A stretch of 64,000 nucleotides of DNA from Hippopus hippopus (GCA_946811185.2 OX328097.1:5442242-5506241), one strand, 5' to 3'. Counted from the first letter of the stretch, positions 9,991 to 20,810 are shown. Translations and numbers: made by a program. Notes: a model not told the origin generated them from the sequence alone.

Positions 9991-10219
9991 GGGGGTGGTG
10001 GGGGGGGGGGTTTAGTAAAGTCGGAAGATGTCCGTGTAAGTTGACGTGCCTCACGACATCTCTCGGTATATTCCGGACAATGGCCGTCAGTGCTGACTCA
10101 GGGTTCTCCAGTATAAATTTTAAGATATCTAACAACAGATGATTCATTAAGCTTTTAATCATCAGTATAAAACAAAAGACTATTCAATGAAACTTTTAAT
10201 CATAATGATCTAACATATA

Positions 10220-10685
10220 CGGTGGCACAAAAGTGACATGGAAGATATATTTTATACTACGTGCGCACGCAGTAGCTAATACGTGCGCACGTAATAAGTA
10301 ATACGTGCGCACGCAGTAGTATTACGTGCGCACGCAGTAGCTAATACGTGCGCACGTAATAACTAATACGTGCGCACGCAGTAGCTAATACGTGCGCACG
10401 TATTACATATTACGTGCGCACGTAATAATCCACCAATAAGAATCATGAACGGAAGCCATTGTTTCAAGATGGAAGTGGAAGATAGCCATTTATTGATTCG
10501 TGATAAACTGATTGGTCGATTATTACGTGCACACGTAATAGTTATTACGTGGGCACGTATTAGTTAATACGTGCGCACGTATTAGCTACTGCGTGCGTAC
10601 GTATTACTTATTACGTGCGCACGTATTAGCTACTGCGTGCGCACGTAGTATAAAATATATCTTCCATGTCACCTTTGTGCCACCG
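10220..10685. mobile_element. Foldback MITE of ACGTGCGCACGT palindromes (466 bp)
   Basis: The ends are CGGTGGCACAAAAGTGACAT and, inverted, ATGTCACCTTTGTGCCACCG, bounded by TA at 10218-10219 and 10686-10687. Each arm holds five to seven units of the self-complementary 12-mer ACGTGCGCACGT (variants ACGTGCGCACGCAGTAG), spaced about 20 bp. The centre (10430-10520) is unique sequence. The TA duplication suggests Tc1/mariner-type mobilisation. Confidence 0.9.
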
Positions 10686-10991
10686 TAAACATAGGATTAT
10701 TCAATGAAACTTTTAATCATGGAATGGAAAAAAAAAGGGGGGGTTATAAATACATGTAATAATCATAATTATCCAACAGAAGATTACTAAACGAAACTGT
10801 CAATCATATTTACAGTGACATTTGGATTATTCGATCATGCAAAAAATCGAATATGTCAGTTCGAAGAAAATCATGGGCATAGGGCAAGTGGGTGGGGGGT
10901 GTAACAAGGACTCACTCTCCAGTAGTTTTACTGGTGGGAGTCTATTTTGCCACCCCATTTCATCCTTGTTTTTTATTATTTCCATTAATTT

Positions 10992-11208
10992 TTTAACAGT
11001 AGACAGGATTTAAGACTCGTCCATATTGAAAGCTTTTGACGACCGATGGCATGTAGTTCAAATGATGGCAATTTTCTTTGAAAGAGCGGAAAACATTGGA
11101 AAAAGAAGTAAATGCTTTTCACCACCATTTTCGTCCTTTCTTACAAGACCTTCAAATGCATGTTTCCGCATGTTCTTTAACAATTGAGATCGTTTGGTAA
11201 AGGGTTAA
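10992..11208 (+). mobile_element. E-family MITE, degenerate
   Basis: A-arm traces (CTCGTCCATATTGAAAGC), a decayed central hairpin near 11090-11140 and a GGTAAAGGGTTAA end remain. Confidence 0.6.
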
Positions 11209-11574
11209 AAAATTTACCTTTCCGCATATTGCCAACCTTCTTATACCTATGGATATGTGTGAGCTAGAAAGGAAACTCCTGTTAAAAAATTGTGAAGCTG
11301 CTGTTCTAATCCTTCCCGCATATTAGACCTAATTCCCTACAAGAATATCACTTTTTTTCGGGTATGTGTTAAGTCATATTTTTCAACGTTATAAAATCAT
11401 TCATATAATACATGTTTTGCATGAAATTTTTCAAAGATGTTACTTTCCTCGAGTAGGTGTCGCTTCACAGTTCTCAAATGTATTACTTAATTCCTATACG
11501 AATTGCTTCACATTTTTAAAGATATGACATAATCCTTATATGATTTCTTTGAAATTTTCAAAGATATTACTTTA
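11209..11574. other. Unique or decayed sequence, no gene
   Basis: AT-rich stretch with loose repetition of TTTCAAAGATATTACTT-like phrases about every 75 bp. No open frame or known element. Confidence 0.5.
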
Positions 11575-12078
11575 TTTCATGCTTTCCGGTAGGTTATCGA
11601 GAAATATCGGTGAAATATTTTTCGATATTTCATGGTTACGACCAGTAAAAATACCGATTTTTAAATTCTAACTCTTCATTTAAAGGCGGAAACAGTTGTT
11701 CCCGCGCACTAGTTACCTAGGTAAAATGCGCGTGCCTCACAAACAGATGGAAATATGACGTAATTTACCTTACATTTCTCGCGCTTGACGTAATATTGTA
11801 ATGCGTTGCTATGCGGAGGGGGTACGCCACGGGGAATAACCGGAAAGAACTGTACTGAATTTTGATTAAGTCCCCCCCCCGAAAGGGTTAAAAGCATGAA
11901 ATAAATAGAATACAAGTATTTGTTTTTTTCGGTGAAAGATCGAAATTTATTTCATCTTGTAAACATCATTGGTGATATTTTCACGAGTGGCTGCGCCACT
12001 CGTGAAAATATTACCGATGATGAGTCACTCGATGAAATAAATTTCGATCTTTCACCGTAAAAAAACAAATATCTTCTA
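11575..12078 (+). mobile_element. C-family foldback element, copy 2 (504 bp)
   Basis: Same structure as 3608-4086 and flanked by TTTA at 11571-11574 and 12079-12082. The hairpin loop (11985-12000) reads GTGGCTGCGCCAC, so its arms extend further than in copy 1. Confidence 0.88.
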
Positions 12079-12329
12079 TTTATTTGTGTATTCGGTGCTT
12101 CACGTTTTTTCAGATATAACATCACCCATACAGTCATGTTTTGTTTCACAATTTTCAAAGACTTTATACCATTCGTATATCTGGAAAATTAAAGGTTTAA
12201 AAAGTAGTCAGATCATATCTCTAATAAACCATTTCCAAACTACAAAATTTTGGAATTGTCCAAGTACGAAGTATTTGAAGACGACTAGATCTAATTATAT
12301 GTAGCCCAGGAAATATTTCTTTGCAAAGG

Positions 12330-12415
12330 ATAAAAACATTGTAGAAAAAGGAGAAAACACTGGTTACCAACATTATCTCCTTTTCGAACGATGTTTTCAA
12401 AAGTATTCTTCCTTA
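12330..12415 (+). mobile_element. E-family MITE, central palindrome only
   Basis: AAAACATTGTAGAAAAAGGAG and its inverse around GGTTACC remain. Both outer arms are lost. Confidence 0.6.
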
Positions 12416-12620
12416 AAGTAACAACTGCTGCCAAAAGTAAACAAGGCGGGTGTTGAAATGCATTTCAACTTAAATCATACCATTTAAAAGTAACGAAATT
12501 ATTGTGAAGATGACAATCTGTTATTGTACGGTCGGTCCCAGTGTTAGTCGCTGGCAGAGAAATCAATTTCAAAACTATGTTAAACCTGCCAGGTCAGTCT
12601 AACTTTTGTTTACTTTTTGC
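12416..12620 (+). mobile_element. H-family element, partial
   Basis: Carries GACAATCTGTTATTGTACGG and GTTAGTCGCTGGCAGAGAAA, the core phrases of the fuller copies at 18344-18690 and 55975-56335. Confidence 0.65.
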
Positions 12621-12644
12621 TTGATTAAAAAAAAAAATAAATAA

Positions 12645-12828
12645 AAGATGGCTTTTGAAAACATTATGGGGAAAAAAGAAACTGCTGATAACCCGCATTT
12701 TCTCCTTTTCCAGTATTTTCCACCCTTTCTGATGCAGATCTCTTCAATTGAGTATCATTTCATTTTTCGTCTGCAAATGCTTTGAATCTAGACCAGTCTA
12801 AAATTTCGTCGTTTGGTAAAGAGTTGAC
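12645..12828 (-). mobile_element. E-family MITE, left end lost
   Basis: Eroded hairpin (AACTGCTGATAACCCGC centre). The A arm is intact up to GGTAAAGAGTT. Confidence 0.75.
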
Positions 12829-12869
12829 TTACAAATGTCCTGGGAACCTTCCCCAACGATAATCTAATA

Positions 12870-13141
12870 TGGCTTGCAACACGCGAAAACGGGCATTCGG
12901 ACATTTGCGTAAAGTGTCGTCTCGGATCAGCCTGCGCAGTCCGCGCAGGCTGATCCGAGACGGCACTTTCCGTTTTTATGAAATTTTCTGTTTTGCCCAA
13001 GCCTACAGTAGCACAAAATCTAATGTAGTCATAAAGTGCCGTCTCGGATTAGCCTGCGCGGACTGCGCGGACTGCGCAGGCTGATCCGAGACGACACTTT
13101 ACGCAAATGTCCGAATGCCCCTTTTCGCGTGTTGCAAGCCA
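12870..13141. mobile_element. D-family double-hairpin MITE, copy 1 (272 bp)
   Basis: Long terminal inverted repeats of about 100 bp each contain their own GC-rich palindrome (GATCAGCCTGCGCAG facing CTGCGCAGGCTGATCC), so each end folds into a hairpin. Target duplication TA at 12868-12869 and 13142-13143. The right hairpin has a 9-bp duplication (GCGGACTGC twice). Confidence 0.9.
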
Positions 13142-13149
13142 TATTATGT

Positions 13150-13364
13150 ATGACTATTATAGTAAATCTTGTCCAAATTGAAAGCATTTGCAGACGACAA
13201 ATTAAATGTTCAAAACATAAAAGTTGTTTTTAATTAGGCAGAAAACATGGTGGGATAAGGAGAAAATGCTGGTTACCATCATTTTCTCCTCTTCCCACTA
13301 CGTTTTCAAAATCCTTCTTTCTCAGGGTCTTTGAAAGTGGGCATTGTGCGGTAAACGGGTTAAA
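13150..13364 (+). mobile_element. E-family MITE
   Basis: The A arm at 13170-13205 and the palindrome around 13250-13310 (one mismatch at the centre, GGTTACCATC) are visible. It ends GGTAAACGGGTTAA. Confidence 0.8.
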
Positions 13365-13439
13365 CTGTAGAGGGCAAAGTTTGTCGAGATACTAGTATCT
13401 CTGATCTGAGATCCTAAATCGTTCAGAAAATTTGTAGAA

Positions 13440-15335
13440 TTAACCTGTAATTTTCAGAATGATATCGGGACTCAAAGTATTGTGTTTAGAAATACATTTT
13501 CTATGAAAGGCGAAGTAGCTTCCGCGAAGTGACCCCCATTTACCGAGGATTGCCTCAGTTCTCTCAGATTGTCCTCTCGCAGTCACGTGATCCACATCAG
13601 CATTCCCGTCCACGATCCACATTGACCGAAATGTAAAGAAAGGAAAATCCATTGTGTTACGAATAAATTGAGCGTCAGAAATCTCAAGAACGGTTTCTTT
13701 TGCAGCAGGCTTTATCTTCATGAAAAGCCAACCGCCATCCAAATATGTTAATTTCATAAACAAATCACGTGGGTCAATCTGGACATTTTTGATTGGTGCA
13801 TTTGGTCTTTTGGAATCCACGTCACTTTGACCTATCAAAACAGACGAACCGAACGGAATCCAGTCGAGGCCGTGTGGCGTTAATGGAAGAAGGCGTACAT
13901 TTCCATCTTGATATAAAACAAAAACTTGTGAATAACTGTAGTCCGCCCAAGGGACCCTCTCATAGATTCTGATATAGTCTATGTCATGGAAAACTTTGTC
14001 ACTATCGGTCATGGTCACCGTCATAGTCTCGTTGATGCGCCACCACAAGTCGACGTCCACGCCCTCTATAACTGTCGTCGCATCTTTGTAAAGAGTCTTG
14101 GAAACATCTCGCTTAAGATTTCTTCTGAACATGTACAGCTCGCCTATATTTAACACATCTAGGTTGTGTTGACTTGATTCTACTTCTATAAGTATTTCAT
14201 TTGGCCTGCTGTCCGTAAAAGCGAAATCTGGTGTTGAAAAGGTTACACTGGTATCTCTCGAGGTAACTGTTTTATATTGGGGGTCGGACCACGCACCGTG
14301 TTTATCTAAGTAGAGAAATGCTAACTTGACGTTTCCAATGAGACGTTCTGTTCTTATTTGTTTCAGAAACACGTCAGTTCCAACATAAGCGTCAACGGAC
14401 CCTGCACTTATTCCTTCGAGTGTAAAAATAACACGGACAGTTACCTTGTTAGAATTTGTCCACTGACTAATCTGTCCTCTTCTAATCGATAAGAATGCAT
14501 GCTTGTTGCTTCGTTGTAGACTTTGTTTGAGTTCAACAGACCCAAATCGCCAAAAGGCCAGTGTCATCTCGCATTTGTGCCAATCTGGTTTTCGCCTATT
14601 TGAAAACGTGATATACTTTGGCATGGCTGCAACAACAACAAAACTTGAAACTTGTTGATGATAGACCGGGATTTTGATGTTGTCCTCCTCTGCACACGTT
14701 GTGGTGGTACTTTTTTGACGTGCAAAACCAACTTCGTGGTTGTCTGAAGGGAATGGCAGATCATCTGAGTACGTTATATCATCGAAACAAAATGCCATAC
14801 ATTTCAGTGACGGTACATTCTGGGAGGTATTAACTATGCCAAGCGTCAGAAGGTCGATTTCAACGCCATGTTTGTCTGCAGATATAACAGTGAGAACCAC
14901 CTTATATCGACCCTCGTTTAAAACCGCCATGGTAGGAAAACTACCCGACGAACCAAAATTGTTCCAGCCCATCCCTCTGGCTTTGAAGGGAATTATGTCG
15001 AACTCGCCCATTTTGAGATTGTCCACGTAGATCGCTATTTTGTCACCCAGACCGTCGTTAGAATAAACAACGTTACGCACGTAAAGAGCAGTTTTCGACA
15101 TCAAACATATATCAAACGTTAAATTGGAATTTTTGTATAAATGAACAGATTCCAAAAATGAAGCTCTGGAACGATAATGTACAGTCCCATTCGTTACCTC
15201 CATCTCCTCCGCCTCGATTCTCAACTCCAATTCTCGCGAACTTTGTTCCAAAGAAAAACCGCTCATAAAGAGAAAAGAACACGAAACACATCCCAATATA
15301 AGAAGGTGTTTACATTCCATTGTTTTAGGCCACAT
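13440..15335 (-). CDS. Secreted CBM-like multi-module protein, 631 codons
   Basis: Single uninterrupted frame from ATG 15335 to TAA 13440. The N-terminal signal peptide (residues 1-28, hydrophobic LILGCVSCSFLFMSGF) predicts secretion. There are several N-glycosylation sequons (NGT, NLT, NTS, NET). Residues about 35-165 resemble a CBM6/CBM35-type beta-sandwich: the opening IEAEEM, a GDKIAIYVDN strand, GMGWNNFGSSG, then GRYKVVLTVISADKHGVEIDLLTLG. A second similar unit seems to span about 380-590 (LIEVESS, HDIDYIRIYE, HGLDWIPFGSS, LFMKLTYLDGG). No catalytic motif is recognised, so a role in binding surface or matrix carbohydrate is a guess. The last codons lie in TTACAG followed by GTTAAT, which looks like a splice donor, so a further exon may replace the present stop. 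Its 5' end is duplicated at 1-453. Confidence 0.85.
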   Translation of the reverse strand: MWPKTMECKHLLILGCVSCSFLFMSGFSLEQSSRELELRIEAEEMEVTNGTVHYRSRASFLESVHLYKNSNLTFDICLMSKTALYVRNVVYSNDGLGDKIAIYVDNLKMGEFDIIPFKARGMGWNNFGSSGSFPTMAVLNEGRYKVVLTVISADKHGVEIDLLTLGIVNTSQNVPSLKCMAFCFDDITYSDDLPFPSDNHEVGFARQKSTTTTCAEEDNIKIPVYHQQVSSFVVVAAMPKYITFSNRRKPDWHKCEMTLAFWRFGSVELKQSLQRSNKHAFLSIRRGQISQWTNSNKVTVRVIFTLEGISAGSVDAYVGTDVFLKQIRTERLIGNVKLAFLYLDKHGAWSDPQYKTVTSRDTSVTFSTPDFAFTDSRPNEILIEVESSQHNLDVLNIGELYMFRRNLKRDVSKTLYKDATTVIEGVDVDLWWRINETMTVTMTDSDKVFHDIDYIRIYERVPWADYSYSQVFVLYQDGNVRLLPLTPHGLDWIPFGSSVLIGQSDVDSKRPNAPIKNVQIDPRDLFMKLTYLDGGWLFMKIKPAAKETVLEISDAQFIRNTMDFPFFTFRSMWIVDGNADVDHVTARGQSERTEAILGKWGSLRGSYFAFHRKCISKHNTLSPDIILKITG

Positions 15336-15489
15336 TTATCAATGGACGTGATGTATAGTCAAATGTATAAATGACAACTGTGCGCGAGAGTGTATAATAA
15401 GTTTACAAGTGTGTTCCCGTGGCAATTTAAATCGTAAAAGTCGAATTACATCATCAATTAAACCCCCCTACCTCACGTGCTCAACGTTA

Positions 15490-15491
15490 TA
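15490..15491. other. Empty target site of the mariner element
   Basis: The TA within CGTTATATACTGTC corresponds to the single uninterrupted copy of the site filled at 608-1923. Confidence 0.93.
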
Positions 15492-15525
15492 TACTGTCAT
15501 TACACGTAAGGCAGGAAAATATTTA

Positions 15526-15786
15526 AGACATGCTCTGTGAAAAGGGGGTTTAATGAATCTGTAAAAAGTATCGACTCAAGTCAGACTGCGCAGTCCGGGC
15601 AGGCTGACCCGAGTCGAAACTTTTTCCTACAGTTAAATTTACTCCATTTCAAAGGACCGTTCTTCCTCATGATTCAGTCGGTTGTCATACAAAATGGAGA
15701 TAATGGATGCATTATCATGTGATGACTTGCTCTGCATAATCGATCACGGAATGCATTAAAACCCCTTTTGCCAGAACATGACTCAT
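15526..15786 (+). mobile_element. F-family MITE
   Basis: Ends CATGCTCTGTGAAAAGGGGG and CCAGAACATGACTC. It keeps the central hairpin GTCAGACTGCGCAGTCCGGG that the duplicate at 1957 lost. Confidence 0.85.
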
Positions 15787-15831
15787 TTCTTCTGGCCGCT
15801 TAGACCCGTTTTTTAGTCCAAGGAAATTAGC

Positions 15832-16128
15832 CGAGCCCCGGTAGCTCAGACTTTTGAACAGGGCGGTCCCTGGTTTGATCCCTGGCTCGGCCAATTTCTT
15901 TCCGAGGATTGATGATAGACAATGCGACAGGATTCATTCCAGTCTCATCGTTGACCATTGTTTCGATGATGGTTATTATGTTGGAAAGCAGCCAGTGGCT
16001 TGGAAAGAGAATTGTGCGGAGTACTGGTGAAAGAAACTGAAGGAAAGCATGGGTAGGTGCACTGGTCGCCGCGGTATAACTGAAATAATGTTAAAAACGG
16101 CGTTAAACACGATACAATCAATCAAAAC
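15832..16128 (+). mobile_element. tRNA-headed SINE, type 1
   Basis: Duplicate of 2236-2556. The head is shortened (GGTAGCTCAGACTTTTGAAC) but box B (GGTTTGATCCCTGG) and the AATCAATCAA tail are clear. Confidence 0.8.
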
Positions 16129-16314
16129 CAAGGAAAATAATCAGCATTTACTGAAATACAGTTAAGACTTGTCGAGAAATATTTTTAACAATACATGAAA
16201 TTTGTAGATAAATAACCAGCGTCAGAAACAAGCAATAATAACTTCTAATTAAAAACGTGCTGTGTTAACAACTTTTAATCCATCAAAAAACAGATATGTG
16301 ATTTAATTGTCTTT

Positions 16315-16786
16315 TTAAACCTTTATCTGATAATCCCGGGTTTTAACGACCTTTAGAAAGATGTAATTTGAAAACACTGTGGGAAAAAGAGAAAATGCTG
16401 GTAACCAGCATTTTCTTCTTTTTCTACAATATTTTCTCCGTTTTCCAAAGTAAATTCAATCATTTTATCGACCCTCAATATGACGTCTGCAACAACTTTA
16501 AATTTTGACAAGTTTAAAATTTTGTCGTTTGGTAAAAAGTTAATGATGGCGGTTAAACCGTTTACCAAACAATCCCTGCTTTTACCGACCCTGTGTGAGA
16601 AAGCTTTTGAAAACATTGTAGGAAAAGGAGAAATTGCTGGTAACCAGCATTTTCTCCCTTTTTGTGCAATGTTTTCTACCCTATCAGAGCATTTATGCTC
16701 ATTTCTACCAATTTTGAATTTGTCGTATGCAGATGATTTGAATTTTGAAGAGTGTAAAAATTTTCATTTTGGAAAGAATTTAGGAG
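16315..16786 (-). mobile_element. Two E-family MITEs (16315-16543 and 16551-16786)
   Basis: The first is the partner of 2749-2978. The second is found only in this duplication copy. Both have palindromic centres at GGTAACC. Confidence 0.82.
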
Positions 16787-16946
16787 AAAATTGTCGATTA
16801 TCAGCATCTACCCCATTTCCAAACATCTTTTTAAACGATCTCGAATTGCACGTTTTATTCCTTGGACTTCGGTTTCTTTAATTTAATTTAAAGCATTTCT
16901 TGGCAGTAATTTTTACAGTGAACGCTAGACTAATAAATAACGTTCT

Positions 16947-17452
16947 TTAACTCTAAACCAGAGCAATCGCTTGATTTCACGACCCTGAAGAATACAGTTT
17001 TTGAAAACATAGTGGAAAAAGGAGGAATTGCTGGTAAGCAGCATTTTGAACTCTACCAGCTAAGCGATCTACCCTTATAATAAACCTTCTAATAGAAATT
17101 CCATCATTTGAGACTCATGTGATTTGAAGTCTGCAAATGCTTTCAATATGGCCTGCAACACGCGAAAAGGGGCATTCGGACATTTGCGTAAAGTGTCGTC
17201 TCGGATCAGCCTGCGCAGTCTGCGCAGGCTAATCCGAGACGGCACTTTACGACTACATTAGCTTTTGTGCTTCAGCAGACTTGCGCAAAACAGTAATTTA
17301 CATAAAAACGGAAAGTGCCGTCTCGGATTAGCCTGCGCAGGCGGCGCAGGCTGATCCGACACGACACTTTACGCAAATGTCCGAATGCCCCTTTTCGCGT
17401 GTTGCAGGCCATATGGACCAGTCTAGAAAAATTTGTTGTTTGGTAAAGAATG
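16947..17452 (-). mobile_element. E-family MITE interrupted by a D-family MITE
   Basis: The partner of 4088-4305, split at TTCAA/TATGG by the D element 17149-17411. The E arm resumes as TGGACCAGTCTA. Confidence 0.85.
17149..17411. mobile_element. D-family double-hairpin MITE, copy 2 (263 bp)
   Basis: Ends TGGCCTGCAACACGCGAAAA, with TA duplicated at 17147-17148 and 17412-17413. The hairpins are near perfect (GCCTGCGCAGTCTGCGCAGG), and the corresponding site at about 4261 is empty, so this is a recent insertion. Confidence 0.93.
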
Positions 17453-17585
17453 AAAACGTTGACGTTAATTTCTCGATAAAGTCACACCCTTCCGAAAGGA
17501 GTGATGGTTAGCCACTATTTAACACCCATCAACGTCAGTAACTTTTTTTTTTAAAAAAAACGAATTTTATTCGTTTGAAGTCTTC

Positions 17586-17803
17586 CTGATTGATTGATTG
17601 GTTGATTGATTGATTGATTGATTAGTTGGTTGGTTGTTCTGTTGGTGTGTTAGTTAGTTGGTTGGATGGATGGATGGATGGCTGGATGGATGGATGGTGG
17701 ATGGATGGACGGACGGTCATTGGTTGATTTATTGATCGATTGATTGATTGATTGATTTCTTAGTATTTTGTTGTAAGAAAAATCTAAAACGATTTCAGTT
17801 TTC

Positions 17804-17839
<36 letters not shown>
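17586..17839. repeat. GATT/GGTT/GGAT microsatellite and (CT)n
   Basis: Counterpart of 4396-4612 with different unit counts. (CT)n runs about 17807-17839. Confidence 0.95.
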
Positions 17840-17842
<3 letters not shown>

Positions 17843-18343
17843 AAATGGCAGGGGAAAAAAAAAAACTTTATACCATACAATACAGGTAATTCAGTACTTA
17901 AGTCACCGGCCCACTGTTTATTACCTGATACCTTCAGAGATCGTTGGCAAAACGGATGTAGCAAAATGTCAGTGGCTCTGACTTATGTAAGCGTTTTGCC
18001 ATATTTTCATGTTACATCTACCTGAGAGTACAGACTGAATCAGTGTTAGCAATGTTGCGGTTCGATCTCAGTCCACAATCCCTACGCTGTCCTTTTTTGG
18101 AAGTAGTATGTCAAGTAACGTATTTTGTTTGTTCAGAAAAACATGTTGTTGTTTTTTTTGCAAATAAAAGTGCATGTCATATTTTCGCAGATTGAAATAA
18201 ATTCACGGTGAAATCCCATTAATTCATTGATAGGAATATAACGTTACTAATAATTTTTCAATCACTCCTTATCGTGATCTCCACCCACTGTCTATATAGA
18301 TCTGTGGCATAACTGTTTAACGGTTCCTTAAGGCCGAATAGCG
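17840..18343. other. No recognisable feature
   Basis: AT-rich sequence without long frames, splice-flanked coding or repeats shared with the rest of the window. Confidence 0.5.
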
Positions 18344-18690
18344 ACCAAAAAATTAAAGCAGGCGTTAAAATGCATTTAAAAATAAATTATACCATTAAAA
18401 AGTATGGAAAATATGGAGAAGATGGCTATTTGTGAAATTGTATGGTCGGTCCAAGTAGATGGCAAAAAGTGAATCTTAAAATCTGGCAATAAGTAAACGA
18501 TAGATAGAGTGACTTGGCAGGTTTTAACATTAGTTTCGAAATTAATTTCTCTGCCAGTGACTAACACAAGGCCCGACCGTACAAAAACAGATTGTCGTAT
18601 TCACGATAATTTCCATGCTTTTAAAAAAAAAATGATGTGATTGAAATTCATTTTAACACCTGCTTTGTTTACTTTTGGCAGCTATTGTTA
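18344..18690. mobile_element. H-family TIR element
   Basis: Outer inverted repeats AAAGCAGGCGTTAAAATGCA and its inverse near 18640-18665, with subterminal inverted phrases around ACAATCTG. About 330 bp, no coding capacity. Confidence 0.75.
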
Positions 18691-19060
18691 CTTGATAATA
18701 TACCGTCGTTTTTGACAAAGTAACGTCCGAATAGATACGAAAAAAATGATCGGACTGGACCCAGGCTAGGTTGGTAACAGTGGGTCAATTATTGCCTTGG
18801 GTCGCCGGTACCGTGTAGGGCTGGCTAGTAGCTCATAGCTCGTGAGAACGACCCCAATCCCGTTGTCTGAGCATGTCATATTCTTCGAAGATTTTACCTA
18901 CCTGCTATGACGCATCACTATCCTTTACAGGATAAATATTAAAACGCGGTGTGTAAACTAACCTCTGCCTCTAATGAATCAATAGAGAAAATGCTATAAA
19001 CAATACCTCTATGGAAAAAACCTAGCCCAGTTTCGCCCCAAATTTCTTTAAACAATATCT
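18691..19060. other. Decayed repeat sequence, no gene
   Basis: Contains GAGCATGTCATATTCTTCGAAGATT, which recurs in part at 19938-19965, so an unnamed dispersed repeat passes through here. Confidence 0.45.
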
Positions 19061-19568
19061 ATAGAAGATATTTGGTTTTTTTTTACGGCGAAAGATCGAA
19101 ATTTATTTCATCGAGTGAACATCATCGGTAATATTTTCACGAGTGGTGCAGCCACGAGTGAAAATATTACCGATGATGTTCACGAGATGAAATAAATTTC
19201 GATCTTTCATCGAAAAAAACAAATACATGTATTTTATTTATTTTATGCTTTTAACCCTTTCTGGAGGGAACTTAATCAAAATCCAGTACAGTTCATTTCG
19301 GTTATTCCCCGTGGCGTACCCCCTCCACATAGCAACGCATTGCCATATATTACGTCAAGCGCGAGAAATGTAAGGTAAATTACGTCATATTTCCATCTGA
19401 TTGTGAGGCACGCGCATTTTACCTAGGTAACTAGTGCGCGGGAGCAACTGTTTCCGCCTTCAATTAAAGAGTTAGAATATAAAAATCTGTATTTTCACTG
19501 GTCGTAACCATGAAATATCAAAATATATTTCACCGATATTTCTCGATAACCTACTGGAAAGCATGAAA
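19061..19568 (-). mobile_element. C-family foldback element, copy 3
   Basis: Inverted relative to the other two copies. The hairpin at 19087-19205 has a GTGCAGCCAC loop. The right flank is TAAA. The left duplication is no longer exact. Confidence 0.85.
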
Positions 19569-20330
19569 TAAACTTTTTTTTCACACGGGAAAATAGTTTA
19601 TATAAATGTCATTGTTTTACTGCACATTTTTTAATATAGTTTCTAAATATAGATTTCAGGGAAACCAGGATTTATGCAGGGGTTTTTCCACAGACTTATC
19701 AACATGAAATGTCTTGGCTTTTCTCTTAAGCCTGTCGGACATGTGTTTATAAATGGCTGGTGCATATGTTGTTACATGCTAGCGAACCATGGCTATATGG
19801 AAAGCGGCTGGATGAACCGTATCAGGTAGTGTTAAATTGAGTAAACGTTTATCTACTTTGAATTCTAAGTAACTGTTGTCGTTTTGAAAAGTAGTCCGGT
19901 TCTCTACCCAGAATGCCCAAATCAGAACGTTGTCTGCGCATGTCATATTCTTCGAAGATTCGACCTGTCTGCTATGACGCATCACCCATCCCCGCATACT
20001 TGGGAAAAGTAGGGCTTATACCGAAGCTATTACCAAAGCCTGTAGCCCTGGGCTGTTTTGATGATAAATGGCCGGTGCATAGGTTACATGCTAGCTGATC
20101 ATAGCTGAGTGAATCGCACCAGGTAACGTTTTAATGAGTAAACGTTTATTTCATTTTGAAATTCAAAGTAACGGTTGTCGTTTTGAAAAGTAGTCCGGTT
20201 CTGTACCCAGAATGCCCAAATTAGATAGATGTGTATTTGTAGAATGCCATCTAGCGGGAGATAATGCAAATCAGAAAGGTCTGTATTTGAAAAATGCCAC
20301 CTAGCGTAAGATAATGACCCCAGCCCGAAA
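19569..20330. repeat. Direct repeat of about 300 bp, unnamed
   Basis: The phrases GTAAACGTTTAT, AACTGTTGTCGTTTTGAAAA and CCGGTTCTCTACCCAGAATG at 19840-19920 recur at 20140-20220, so a unit of roughly 300 bp is repeated in tandem. No coding signal. Confidence 0.6.
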
Positions 20331-20565
20331 AGACTCTTTCGGAGGGTTGATAATATAGTCACTGCGACAGGGTTCATTCTCCTCTCATCTCTAAGCATTT
20401 TTTCGGCGATGTTAAAGGAAAGAAGCAAGTGGCTTTGACAGAGTGTTGTACGGAGTGCTAGTGGTAGAAACTCTAGAATCGGATGGCTAGGTGTACGGTT
20501 CGTCGTGCTATGACTGTAATGATGTTAAAAAAAAAAAGCGTGAAACATCCAACGAAACTTGAAGT
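20331..20565 (+). mobile_element. tRNA-headed SINE, type 1, headless
   Basis: Body only: GGTTGATAATATAGTCACTGCGACAGG through AGTGGCTTTG to TGTAATGATGTT. Confidence 0.65.
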
Positions 20566-20810
20566 AAGTGATGTATCATTGTATGTTATGTTCCGCTTCG
20601 CTTGTTGACTATTTAAAAAAGAAGAAATGAGCATATTAGTAGGTCATGAATGTCAAAGTGGTATGTATTTGAACTTCAAACGTGACCCACAAAGATATTT
20701 ATAGAAAGCGGTTTTCCCAATCGTCAAACCACAGGTGATCCGTTGATTTTAGTCCGCGGTATAAAATTTTGGAAAAGAGTTGAGCCCAGCTATCTTTTAT
20801 TAAAGATACA

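Larger units (their letters stand above)
14883..17838. repeat. Segmental duplication, copy 2
   Basis: Collinear with 1-4612 and lacking the mariner, the C foldback and the G block found there. It holds a private D-family insertion (17149-17411) and an extra E element (16551-16786). Confidence 0.9.

Noticed and set aside
1..17838. The two direct repeats 14.9 kb apart as LTRs of a giant retroelement
   Set aside because: They contain a gene's 5' exon, SINEs and MITEs, lack TG/CA ends, and enclose no gag or pol genes. A segmental duplication explains them.
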